Below are positions 19,187-27,777 of a stretch of 64,000 nucleotides of DNA, piece after piece. The translations under genes and the position numbers were made by a program. The stretch lies in contig CP074402.1 in the NCBI GenBank assembly GCA_018388625.1, positions 248,001 to 312,000 of the forward strand, read 5' to 3'. The stretch's first letter is position 1. Each line of letters opens with the position of its first letter. The notes beneath the pieces are model-generated. The model made no database searches. It was given only the letters and a program-made list of their open reading frames with translations, and was not told where the DNA came from. Source of the DNA: Nocardiopsis eucommiae. GTDB lineage: Bacteria; Actinomycetota; Actinomycetes; Streptosporangiales; Streptosporangiaceae.

Positions 19187-19210
19187 GAATTCATTCGACA
19201 CTCAACGTGA

Positions 19211-20299
19211 TCAGCAGGAGCCGCGCCCGGTGGTGGTGTCGCACAGTCCCAGACCGTCGGTCCAGGAGAGCGAGTCCCGCGCGTTGCCGCCGAACGGACG
19301 GGTGACGGTCACGTCGACCCCGTGCCCGGAGTCGGCGGCGAGCCACACGCGCACCTCCCGGACGCCGTCGCCCGAACCGGCTCTGAGCACGTAGAACGGT
19401 GACGGCACCGGGGAGCGGCCGCTCTCCGGTCGGGTCCACCAGTCGGCTCCCTGGGCGTCCGCGACGTCCACGAACAGGCAGTCGTACGAGGCGCCCTCGA
19501 ACTCGCAGGTGCGCGGCTGCGCTCCGCCGTGGCGGCCCACGCTCGGGTCCGATCCGATCCCGGTGTTCATCGCCCGCCAGTACACGGTGTCACAGTCGCC
19601 GCCGGCGCAGGCGTTCCAGTCGGCCCACGCGGTGGCGCGCGCGGCGGGCGCCGCGGAGCCTCGCTCGATGGCCGCGCAGTACTTGTCCACGATGTAGGGC
19701 ACCACGAAGTCGGAGACCCAGACGGAGTCGATCGCCTCGCCCGCCGTGTTGTTGGTCCCGAGTCCGGCGGAGTCCATCTGCCACAGGCCGACGCCCGGGT
19801 TGAAGAACAGGCCGTCGCGTCCGGCCGGGTCGTACAGGCCGGACTGGTTGTCGTACCTCGACAGGGTCATCGGTGACGGGGGCAGGGACGAGCTCGCGGA
19901 GACCTCGGGCCAGACGGGGGCCAGGGCCAGCGCGGTGGCGGACTCCGCCGTGATCGCGCAGGAGGCCCCGGCGGCCGCGCCCTCGGCGGCGTTCCGGGCG
20001 GCGGCGAGGGGTTCGGCGCCGAAGCTCAGCGGTCCGGGCGGGATCGCGGCGTTGGCGAGCTTCTCCTCCACCGCCTCCCGGTCCGCCTCGGCGCGTTCGG
20101 CGGGGGTGTCGGCCGGTGTGGGGACGAACGCCACGGGGTCGTCGGGCGCGGCCAGGGCCGTCTGCGGGGTGCAGAGCAGCGCGGCGGCGGCGAGGGCGGT
20201 GAGGGTGGTCAGGGCACGCCGTCGGAACGGCGGTCGGGGGTCTTCACGTGTCCACCTCTGGAGCGGGTTCGAGGGGAGGGGGCTCACCGGCCGGGTCAC
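19211..20299 (-). CDS. Secreted protein, possible lysozyme-like fold
   Basis: A Sec signal peptide is clear (RRRALTTLTALAAAALLCTPQTALA, given in parts: RRRALTTLTALAAAALL then CTPQTALA), followed by about 290 residues with YDNQSGLYDPAGRDGLFFNP, GVGLWQMDSAGLG, and paired cysteines (ACAGGDCD, RTCEFEGASYDC, LCDTTTGRGSC) suggesting disulfides outside the cell. GVGLWQ-type motifs occur in goose-lysozyme/transglycosylase-like folds, but I cannot identify catalytic residues. Start is uncertain: the frame is open to GTG 20297-20299, yet a GTG at 20245-20247 behind AGAGGTGG would give MKTPRPPFRRRAL if one C is restored. Confidence 0.65.
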   Translation of the reverse strand: MTRPVSPLPSNPLQRWTREDPRPPFRRRALTTLTALAAAALLCTPQTALAAPDDPVAFVPTPADTPAERAEADREAVEEKLANAAIPPGPLSFGAEPLAAARNAAEGAAAGASCAITAESATALALAPVWPEVSASSSLPPSPMTLSRYDNQSGLYDPAGRDGLFFNPGVGLWQMDSAGLGTNNTAGEAIDSVWVSDFVVPYIVDKYCAAIERGSAAPAARATAWADWNACAGGDCDTVYWRAMNTGIGSDPSVGRHGGAQPRTCEFEGASYDCLFVDVADAQGADWWTRPESGRSPVPSPFYVLRAGSGDGVREVRVWLAADSGHGVDVTVTRPFGGNARDSLSWTDGLGLCDTTTGRGSC

Positions 20300-20393
20300 T
20301 GTCGGTGGTTTCCAACGTGGATGTCTGACTCGGAGGAAAGTTACCTCCCGGCCCCGGTTCGGACAAGGGCCCCTCCCCGACCGCTCCGGACGT

Positions 20394-21095
20394 TCAGCGC
20401 CGGGAGTAGGAGTCCTCCTCGTCGTCCGGGCTGGCCGTCCCGGTCGTCCTGCGGGCCCGTCGGCGCTCCCGGACCCGGGCGACGACGAACCACACGCAGG
20501 CCACCGCGACCACGGCCAGGACCACCTTGGACCCCGCGCTGACGTACTCCTCCACCACGTGCCACTGCTCGCCCAGGTGGTATCCGACCAGGACGAAGAT
20601 GGTGTTCCACACGGCGCTGCCCAGGGTGGTGAGCCCCAGGAAGAGCGGCAGGGACATGCGCTCGATCCCGGCCGGGACGGAGATGAAGCTGCGGAACACG
20701 GGGATGAGTCGGCCGATGAGGACCGCCTTCGGCCCGTGCCGTTCGAACCAGGCCTCGGTCCGGTCGATGTCACTGAGCTTGACGAGGGGGACGCGGCTCG
20801 CCACCGCCCTGAAGCGTTCCCGGCCCAGCCAGGCGCCGAGGCCGTACAACGCGAGCGCGCCGACCACGGAGCCGACGGTGGCCCAGACCAGGACCTCCAC
20901 GAGGCCCAACTCGCCCCGGGACGCGGCGAAACCGGCGGTCGGCAGGATCGCCTCGCTCGGAATGGGCGGGAAGAGGTTCTCCAGCGCGATGGCCAGACCG
21001 ACTCCCGGTCCGCCGAGGACCTCCATCAGTCCGACGACCCACCCGACGAATCCGTCCGTGGGTTCGGCCGCCGCGAGGGCGAGATTGGCGTTCAC
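20394..21095 (-). CDS. DedA family (VTT-domain) membrane protein
   Basis: 233 residues with the DedA/SNARE-associated landmarks: LENLFPPIPSEAILPTAGF (re-entrant loop with E and PP-IPSE), GALALYGLGAWLGRERFRA, and GRLIPVFRSFISVPAGIERM (the conserved F/Y-R-x3-P-x-x-AG motif). Four or five membrane segments and a basic C-tail RVRERRRARRTTG. DedA proteins are implicated in lipid carrier recycling and membrane homeostasis. GTG start with AGGAG six bases upstream. Stands alone between the secreted protein and a TetR gene. Confidence 0.9.
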   Translation of the reverse strand: MNANLALAAAEPTDGFVGWVVGLMEVLGGPGVGLAIALENLFPPIPSEAILPTAGFAASRGELGLVEVLVWATVGSVVGALALYGLGAWLGRERFRAVASRVPLVKLSDIDRTEAWFERHGPKAVLIGRLIPVFRSFISVPAGIERMSLPLFLGLTTLGSAVWNTIFVLVGYHLGEQWHVVEEYVSAGSKVVLAVVAVACVWFVVARVRERRRARRTTGTASPDDEEDSYSRR

Positions 21096-21256
21096 TCGTT
21101 GCTCCTGTTCACGGTCCCTTTGAGAAGGGTGGAACAGAACGTTAGGCGCCGGGGGCGACGCTCCGCGTAAAGACGGATCACTTTCTCCGGCCGCATCGGG
21201 GCAAGGGGGTGTGCACGGCGGAACGCCCCGGTCGGTCGGCCCCGGGGCGGGCGGTC

Positions 21257-21868
21257 TCAGCCGCCGAGGACCCGCTCGACAAGGGTCCGCCAGCTGTCGG
21301 CCAGGTGCTCGCAGCCCTCCTCCCCGGCCGGGCCGGTGAGGTCGTCCGTGCCCAGGTACAGCAGGAACGGTCCCTCCAGGGCGGCAGAGAGCTGGAGTGC
21401 CAGACCCTCCGGGTGGGGGAGTGACGGCCTGACCTGGCGGAGCAGCATCCGGAAGTGCGGAGGGGTCATGCTCACGGTGGCGGGGGTCGGCGCGGATCGG
21501 TCCAGGCCCTCGCGGATGACGGCGTGGTTGGTCCTGAGCATCTCGAAGCGGGCCAGGCCGTAGGCGATCAGGCGTTCCCCGGGCTCGGCGCCGGGCCCCA
21601 GCGGCGGCGGGCCGAACAGCACCGACTCCTGGAACCGCAGCTCGTCGTCGTGCATCACGGCCTGGAAGATGCCCGCTCGGGTGCCGAAGCGTCGGAAGAC
21701 CGTCCCCTTGCCCAGCCCGGCGCGCTCCGCGAGGCCGTCCATGGTCACGTTCTCCGGCCCCAGTTCGTCGATCATCGCGCGGACCGTCCGCAGCAGGTGC
21801 TCGCGGTTGCGGGCCGCGTCGGCCCGTTCGGGGCGCGGCTTTCCGAAGGGGACCACTGGCACATCCAC
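21257..21868 (-). CDS. TetR family transcriptional regulator
   Basis: 203 residues. The N-terminal helix-turn-helix is typical: HLLRTVRAMIDELGPENVTM, DGLAERAGLGKGTVFRRFG. The C-terminal ligand domain is hydrophobic and unremarkable. It is divergent from the azoreductase gene with about 120 bases between starts, an arrangement in which the TetR protein usually represses the neighbouring enzyme and itself. Inducer unknown, probably a quinone or electrophile given the target. Confidence 0.88.
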   Translation of the reverse strand: MDVPVVPFGKPRPERADAARNREHLLRTVRAMIDELGPENVTMDGLAERAGLGKGTVFRRFGTRAGIFQAVMHDDELRFQESVLFGPPPLGPGAEPGERLIAYGLARFEMLRTNHAVIREGLDRSAPTPATVSMTPPHFRMLLRQVRPSLPHPEGLALQLSAALEGPFLLYLGTDDLTGPAGEEGCEHLADSWRTLVERVLGG

Positions 21869-21989
21869 GGAGTCAATCTACCCCGGGAATACTAAGCGGG
21901 GGATAGTCCGTTTAAGCTGTCGTCACACCGCGAGACCCGGGCACACGTCCGGCCAGCGGCACACCGAACCCATGGGAGAAGTAGGCATC

Positions 21990-22621
21990 ATGCACCTGTT
22001 CCGACTGGACGCCAGCATCTTCCCGTCCGTGTCCTCCAGCGCCGAGATCGCGGACCGCGCCGAGACCGAGTGGGCGACGGCGCACCCGGGCGGCGTCGTG
22101 AACCGCCGCCACCTGGGGACCGACCCCCTGCCCGCCGACGCCTGGGTCCAGGCCACCGTGGGCTCCGCCACCCCCGAGCCCGAGCGCACCCCGGCCCAGA
22201 TCGAGGCACTGGCCCTGGCAGCCCGACTCTCCGGGGAACTGGAGAGCGCGGACGCCGTGATCCTGGCCGTCCCGATGTACAACTACGGCGTCTCCCAGCA
22301 CTTCAAGACCTGGGTCGACCTGGTCATCGCTGGTGCCGGGCCCACCAACCCGGTACTGAAGGGAACCCCCACCGCGCTGGTCACCACCGCCGGAGGCGGA
22401 TACGGTCCCGGCACCCCCGCGAGGGCTGGGACCACTCCACTCCCTACCTGGAGCGGGTCGTCGGCGACCTCTGGCAGGCCGACCTCACCCTGATCAAGTG
22501 CGAGCTCACCCTCGCAGCCACCACTCCCGGGATGGAGGGGCTGAGGGACCTCGCGGAGCGGGAGCGAGCCAGGGCCCTCGACGCCGCGCGCGACACCGGT
22601 CGGGCGCTGGCGGGGGTCTGA
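21990..22621 (+). CDS. FMN-dependent NADH azoreductase (AzoR-like; one frameshift)
   Basis: About 210 residues of flavodoxin-like fold: MHLFRLDASIFPSVSSSAEI with the phosphate-binding Ser cluster, then AVILAVPMYNYGVSQHFKTW and DLVIAGAG, as in AzoR/AcpD, which reduce quinones and azo dyes with NAD(P)H. Start ATG at 21990 has GGGAGAAG upstream. One C is missing in the run near 22425: restoring it joins GGGYGPGTP to REGWDHSTPYLERVVGDLW and gives the normal length. Probably controlled by the divergent TetR protein. Confidence 0.87.
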
Positions 22622-22628
22622 CCTCAGG

Positions 22629-22661
22629 GCGGGGGCGGCGCCACCACGCCGCCGCCCCCGC
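22629..22661 (+). terminator. Hairpin terminator after the azoreductase gene
   Basis: Stem GCGGGGGCGGCG / CGCCGCCCCCGC (12 bp) starting eight bases after the stop codon. Confidence 0.65.
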
Positions 22662-22736
22662 CTCGCCCCCGGACGGTGCTGAGTCCCGGCCGCATATTCT
22701 CTGAGGTGCACCGATCACGAACCTGGAGAGCACACG

Positions 22737-23339
22737 ATGCTGGAACTGCTGCCCGGACTCACCCAGATCTACGAGGGGTGGGCGCAGCACTACCCGGACG
22801 TGCACCCGCTGACCATCCAGTTCCCCGCCCGCGAGTCCGAGCAGGGGATCGACGGGGTGCTCGCCTACCCCATGGAGGGCCACTGGCTGCTGGTCACCTT
22901 CGGCCTCACCGAGCTGGGGGAGAAGACCAGCGAGGAGAAGCGGGTCTCCGGCGCCGGGTTCGAGTTCACCTGCCGCATCCCGCGAGCGGACGGCGACGAG
23001 ACCGTGCCCGCGTGGATTCTCCGGGTCCTGCACGCGCTGGCCGACCAGTACGTCGCCGGGGCACAGCTCGACGTGGGTCACTGGATCATCACCCGCTCCC
23101 CGCTCGGCGGCGAGAGCGCCAACGGCGACATGACCTCGCTCGCGATCGTGCCCGACGCCGACATGCGCATCCTGGACACCGACAACGGCCTGGTGCTGTT
23201 CTTCCAGGTCGTGGGGCTCAAGGCCGACGAGGGCGCGTACGCCCAGGAGGCCGACACGATCGCCCCGATCATGGCGCTGCTCCGCGACCGCGACCCCAAG
23301 ATGATCACCGACCCCGCCCGCGAGACCATCCGCCTCTAG
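22737..23339 (+). CDS. Suppressor-of-fused (SUFU) domain protein
   Basis: 200 residues, cytosolic. The pattern LLVTFGLTELGEKT, GAGFEFTCRIPRADGDE and LDVGHWIITRSPLGGESA, followed by SLAIVPDADMRILDTDNGLV, matches bacterial SUFU-domain proteins (PF05076), which are often immunity-like or of unknown role. ATG at 22737 follows GGAGAGCAC. No toxin gene is adjacent, so an immunity role is not supported here. It is co-directional with, but separate from, the azoreductase. Confidence 0.78.
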   Translation: MLELLPGLTQIYEGWAQHYPDVHPLTIQFPARESEQGIDGVLAYPMEGHWLLVTFGLTELGEKTSEEKRVSGAGFEFTCRIPRADGDETVPAWILRVLHALADQYVAGAQLDVGHWIITRSPLGGESANGDMTSLAIVPDADMRILDTDNGLVLFFQVVGLKADEGAYAQEADTIAPIMALLRDRDPKMITDPARETIRL

Positions 23340-23420
23340 AACGCCCTTCCCCACGGGTTCCCGTGGGGGCCGACCCGCGTACCCCGCGCGGTCACCCCGG
23401 CTCGCGAGCCTGGGGTTCCC

Positions 23421-25424
23421 GTGAACACGCCCCGCCTCCCCCGCAGCCCGGACACCGGCCGGAGATCGACGGCCTGCGCGCCGTCGCCGTCCTGCTCGTG
23501 GCCGCGTACCACGTGTGGTTCGGCCGGGTCTCCGGCGGCGTGGACGTCTTCTTGCTGCTCACGGGTTTCCTCGTCACCGGATCCCTGGTGCGCGCGGCCG
23601 AACGCGGCGGGTTCCGCTGCGGCGCCTTCCTCGGGAGGCTCGCCGTGCGGCTGGTGCCCACGGCGGCCCTGGTGATCGCGGTGTCCCTGCTGGGAGCCCG
23701 GCTGCTGCTGCCCGAGGTCCGCTGGCGGGGCAGCGTCGCGGAGGCCGTGGCCGCCGCGTTCCACCACATGAACTGGCACCTGGCGCTCGGTTCCGTCGAC
23801 TACCTGGCCCGCGACGACACCACGAGCGTCTTCCAGCACTTCTGGTCGCTGTCGATCCAGGGCCAGTTCTACCTGGTGTGGCCGGTGGTGATCGGCGTGG
23901 CCGCGTGGTGGGCGACCCTTCGCGGCCGGTCCGCCCGCCGAACGCTCCTCGCCGTCCTGGGCGTGGTGTTCGCGCTCTCCCTGGCCTACTCGGTGCTGAT
24001 GACCCGCGCAGACCAGCCGTGGGCCTACTTCGACACCGGCGCGCGGCTGTGGGAGTTCGCGCTCGGGGGCTGCTCGCCCTCCTCCTGCCGCATCTGAACC
24101 CGCCCCGAGCCCTGCGGATCCTCCTCGGTTGGCTCGGTCTGGCCGCGCTCGTCCTGTGCGGCGTGCTCCTCCAGGTGTCCACGGTCTTCCCCGGCCACGC
24201 GGCCCTGTGGCCGACCCTCGCCGCCGCGGCGGTCATCGTGGCCGGGGCCACCGGTTCCCCCTGGGGCGCGGACCGCTGGCTCACCCTCCGCCCGGTGCTG
24301 TACCTGGGCTCGCTCTCCTACGCCCTGTACCTGTGGCACTGGCCGATACTGGTCCTCCACCTGGAGACCACCGGCCGGAACCTCGCCGGTCCGCTCGACG
24401 GCTTCCTCGTCCTCGCCCTGTCGGTCGCCCTTGCGGCGGTGACGACTCCGCTGGCCGACCGGATCGTCGCGTTCGGCCGGGCGGGGGCCCGGTGGCGTCC
24501 TCCGGTGGTCGCCGCCGCCTGCCTGGTCCCCGTCCTGCTGGCCACGGGCGCGTGGACGGCCCGCATGGACGCCGACCAGCGCCGTCTGGAGGAGCTGCTC
24601 GCGGACCCGGCCCGCTACCCCGGGGCGGTGGCGCTGACCCACGACGACCCGGGAGCGTACCCCGACCCGGTCCACCCGCCCCCGGCCTCCGCCGCCCTGG
24701 ACCTCCCGGTCACCTACGACGACGGCTGCAACCAGTCCACGTCCGGAACCGAGGCGCTCACCTGCGCCTACGGACCTCCGGACCCCGACCGTACGGTCGC
24801 CCTGGTCGGCGGTTCGCACGCCGCCCACTGGTTCCCCGCCCTGGCGGAGATCGCGCAGCGCCGCGACTGGCGGCTGGTCAACATCACCAAGGGCGCCTGT
24901 CTGTTCACTGACGCGCCCCAGCTGTACAAGGGGAGCCCTACACCGCGTGCGCCGAGTGGAACGCCAACGTCATGGACGAACTCCGGTCGCTGCGCCCGGA
25001 CGCGGTGTTCACCACAGGCACCACCACGAGCCGGGACATCAGCGCGGGCTTCGGGAAGGAGGTGCTGGTGGACGGCTACGTGGACCGGTGGCGGGAGCTG
25101 GAGGACCTGGGCATCGACGTCGTCGCGGTCCGCGACACCCCGCGCCTGCCCTTCGACGCCCCCGAGTGCCTCGCGGAGTCCGACCCCGAGGGGTGCGCGG
25201 TCAGCCCCGCGGACTCCCTGGTCGAGGAGTCGCCCCTGGAAGGGGCGGAGCTCCCCGCCAACGTGACGCCGCTGGACCTGACCGACCTGCTGTGCGAGCC
25301 CGACCTGTGCGTCCCGGTGGTCGGCAACGTCCTCGTGTACTGGGACTCCAGCCACATCACCGCCACCTACATGCGCACCCTGGCCCCCGAACTCGAACGC
25401 CGCCTCCCAGACTCCACAGGCTGA
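23421..25424 (+). CDS. Acyltransferase-3 / SGNH fusion (OafA-like; three frameshifts)
   Basis: About 668 residues. The N-terminal half is a ten-helix acyltransferase-3 domain starting PGHRPEIDGLRAVAVLLVAA and containing HFWSLSIQGQFYLVWPVVIG (the conserved WSL-x-x-Q/E-x-x-x-Y block) and YLGSLSYALYLWHWPILV. The C-terminal half is a periplasmic SGNH-like domain with VALVGGSHAAHWFPAL and YWDSSHIT. Such proteins O-acetylate cell-surface glycans. Three one-base losses in homopolymers (near 23445, 24068 and 24938) split it; repairing them gives GTG 23421 (MNTPRLPPQPGHRPEIDG) to the stop at 25424 without interruption. Confidence 0.88.
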
Positions 25425-25481
25425 GTGGTCAGGAGGAGAACACCCGAACGGCCTTCCAACTCGGAAAGGCACCCCGGATGG

Positions 25482-26141
25482 TCAGCCGGACCCCTCGCGG
25501 TACTGGCGCTCGATCGCGTCCACGACCTGGTGGACGTCGGACCAGGGACGGCCGTCGTAGTGGTCGACCCGCGTGCTGGCGGCGCGTGTCCGAGCCCGGT
25601 TCAGGCCACTGCCGAAGTCGGAGAACGCCGTACCGGTCTTGCCTCGCCTGACCTGGCCCTTGGCCCACTGCGGCACGGTCTTCCTCAGGAGTCTCTCCGC
25701 GTCCTTGGGCTGATGGCAGCCGCTCAGGGCACCGGGGTTCAGATGGTGGAACAGCAGCCACACCTCGAACGCGGGATGGGATACAGCGGTGCGCACCGTC
25801 GCCTCGGCGTTCGAGCACTTGGTGTCCCGAACCCGGGCCCTCAGCTGGTGGACGTTCTCGCCCTCGGTGTCGAAGACGGCCCAGATCTCGGAGTAGCCCT
25901 CGCTCCGGCGGTCCAGCGCCTCCTTCACGATCAGGCTGGCCGCCGTCCTGGCGGCGATCTCCACCGACACGGGTTCGGGCACGTGCCCCTGGCCGACGGG
26001 GGCGCCCGCCGAGAGCTCCTTGAAGTGCCGCCGCAGCCCGGTGAAGTACTCGCGCTCCGTCTCTCCCTCGCCCAGGATGAGCACCTTGGCGTGCTCGCGC
26101 CTCGGACCCGGTCGCCGTCCCTGACTACGGCCCTTCCTCAT
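25482..26141 (-). CDS. rloB: RloB family protein (AbiLii-like)
   Basis: 219 residues: KVLILGEGETEREYFTGLRR at the N-terminus, then EIWAVFDTEGE and VSHPAFEVWLLFHH, matching RloB (PF13707), a Toprim-like putative nuclease partner of RloA ATPases. The acidic GEGETE and DTE motifs are the Toprim-type metal ligands. ATG at 26139-26141 has GGAGAGG eight bases upstream. In the present sequence it is in frame with the preceding ATPase without a stop; restoring one C before the ATG would end the ATPase at 26125 and give a 17-base overlap, which I prefer to a fusion. Confidence 0.85.
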   Translation of the reverse strand: MRKGRSQGRRPGPRREHAKVLILGEGETEREYFTGLRRHFKELSAGAPVGQGHVPEPVSVEIAARTAASLIVKEALDRRSEGYSEIWAVFDTEGENVHQLRARVRDTKCSNAEATVRTAVSHPAFEVWLLFHHLNPGALSGCHQPKDAERLLRKTVPQWAKGQVRRGKTGTAFSDFGSGLNRARTRAASTRVDHYDGRPWSDVHQVVDAIERQYREGSG

Positions 26142-27510
26142 GGGGGATTCCTCTCCGGAGCCGTCGTTCTCCAGTGCGTCAGTGCGCGGACGGAGGGCCC
26201 GGATCAGGAGGTCCTCGTCCACGAAGGGGACAGCGCCGTAGCGGCCGACGAGGTAGCGCCGGTCGCGGTTCTCCTCTCCGGCGCTCTCGTAGCTGGACAT
26301 CGGGAACAGGGAGGTGGCCCCCTCGGTGTCCTTCTCCGTCAGCCAGATCTCGTCCTCGGTGAGCACCTCCCGCCCGTGCACCCTGCCGAGCAGGCTGGTG
26401 TCATGGCTGGTGAAGATCAGCTGGGCGCCGTGGGGGTTGTTCTCCGGGTCCTTGAACAACGAGATGAGGCTCCCCGAGAGCAGGGTGTGCAGGCTCGTGT
26501 CGATCTCGTCGACGACCAGGGTGCCGCCGCGCTCCAGAAGGCCCATGATGACCGTCCCCAGAGCGAGGAGGGCCTGGGTCCCGGAGGACTCCTCCGCGTA
26601 GTCCAGGGGCCGGTCCTGCCCGGTTCCCCGGTGGTGGAACGACACCCGGCCGCGTTCGCGCTGTCGGATGAAGGAGGACGCCCGCTTCTTGCCGACCGTC
26701 TCCTCGATCCGCCCGCGTTCCTCCTCGGTGAGGGGGTTCTCCTCGACGCTGTAGCCCCGGATACCGGTGTCCACCGCCTGGGCCAGCAGGGCGAGGCGGT
26801 CGAGGCGGTCGAGGCGGTCCGAGGGGCCCGTCGCATGCCTGTCCCTCCCCGCATCATGTCCCCTTGCCGAAGCCGCAGCGAACTGCGGAACCAGTTCCTG
26901 ACCCGGCTCAGCGCGCGGACCGTCTCGGAGTGGAACATGTTCGGACTGGCGTTGGCCAGGACCGAGATGAGGAGCGCGCTGGGGGCGAGATTGAGCAGGT
27001 CGGTCAGTTCCGGCGCGTCCGGGTCGCGATCGCCGTAGGTGAAGGCGAGGCCCTCCCGCTCGAACACGACGTGTTCTTCGCCGTCCCCGGTCTGGAGGTG
27101 CAGCCACTCCTCCGCGACCTCCGAGTCGTTGACCGTGAAGCCGTAGGAGTGCCGTATGCCCTGGAGCAGCAGCTCCACGGCGAACCCCGAGGTCCTGGCG
27201 GCGGAGTCCTCGTCCAGGAGGAAGGGCTCCCGGGGATGCGGTCCTCGTCGTCGTCCTCCGTGCCGAAGTTCGAGCGGGGCCCGCCGAAGCCGGGAACGGA
27301 ACCGTAGATCATGGTGCGGCGCATGAACTGGAGCGCCTTGACCAGCGCGGACTTTCCGGAGGCGTTGGCACCGAAGATGCCGGTGACCCGGAGAGGGGTG
27401 ATCTCGTCAGGTACAGGGAAGCCGCTCTCGCTCTGCTCCGAGGGGAGGAGGATGAGTTCCTGCTCGTCGCGCAGTGACCGGTGGTTCTCCACCCGAAAAC
27501 TCAGCAGCAT
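26125..27510 (-). CDS. RloA/AbiLi-like AAA family ATPase (frameshifted)
   Basis: About 460 residues: MLLSFRVENHRSLRDEQELI, Walker A GIFGANASGKSALVKALQFM, later EESSGTQALLALGTVIMGLL (ABC-like signature region), Walker B GGTLVVDEIDTSLHTLLSG and the switch FTSHDTSLL. This is the OLD/RloA class (PF13304). With RloB it resembles the AbiL abortive-infection pair and R-M linked RloAB genes, so antiphage defence is likely by family. Frame shifts near 27235 and 26830 look like base losses or gains. A short direct repeat encoding LDRLDRL sits near 26790-26820. Start ATG 27508-27510 behind GGGGAGCC. Confidence 0.85.
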
Positions 27511-27724
27511 GCTCTCGGCTCCCCGGTTGGTGCGGCGCCCCCTGGGCTGGCTTGGCTTCACTATGCCTGGACCACTCTAGAGGAGCCCAACGGCCACGCA
27601 CGGGGCGAGGGACGACTTTTCCACAGGCCCGGGATGGCTCATCCGATGTCGGGCTCGTGCGGGGGCGCCGGACACCCCAGGGCCGTGGCGTACGTGGGAG
27701 CCGTCGGACCGTGACACACGAAAG
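27511..27724. other. Intergenic region upstream of rloA-like gene
   Basis: Presumed promoter region of the leftward RloA/RloB pair. No gene or repeat is evident. Confidence 0.35.
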
Positions 27725-27755
27725 GGGGCCGCCGACCTCGCGGGTCGGCGGCCCC
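27725..27755 (-). terminator. Hairpin terminator of the giant ATPase gene
   Basis: Perfect 13-bp stem GGGGCCGCCGACC / GGTCGGCGGCCCC with a five-base loop, 23 bases past the ATPase stop. Confidence 0.8.
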
Positions 27756-27777
27756 TCCTCGGCCTTCGGGTGGGCGG

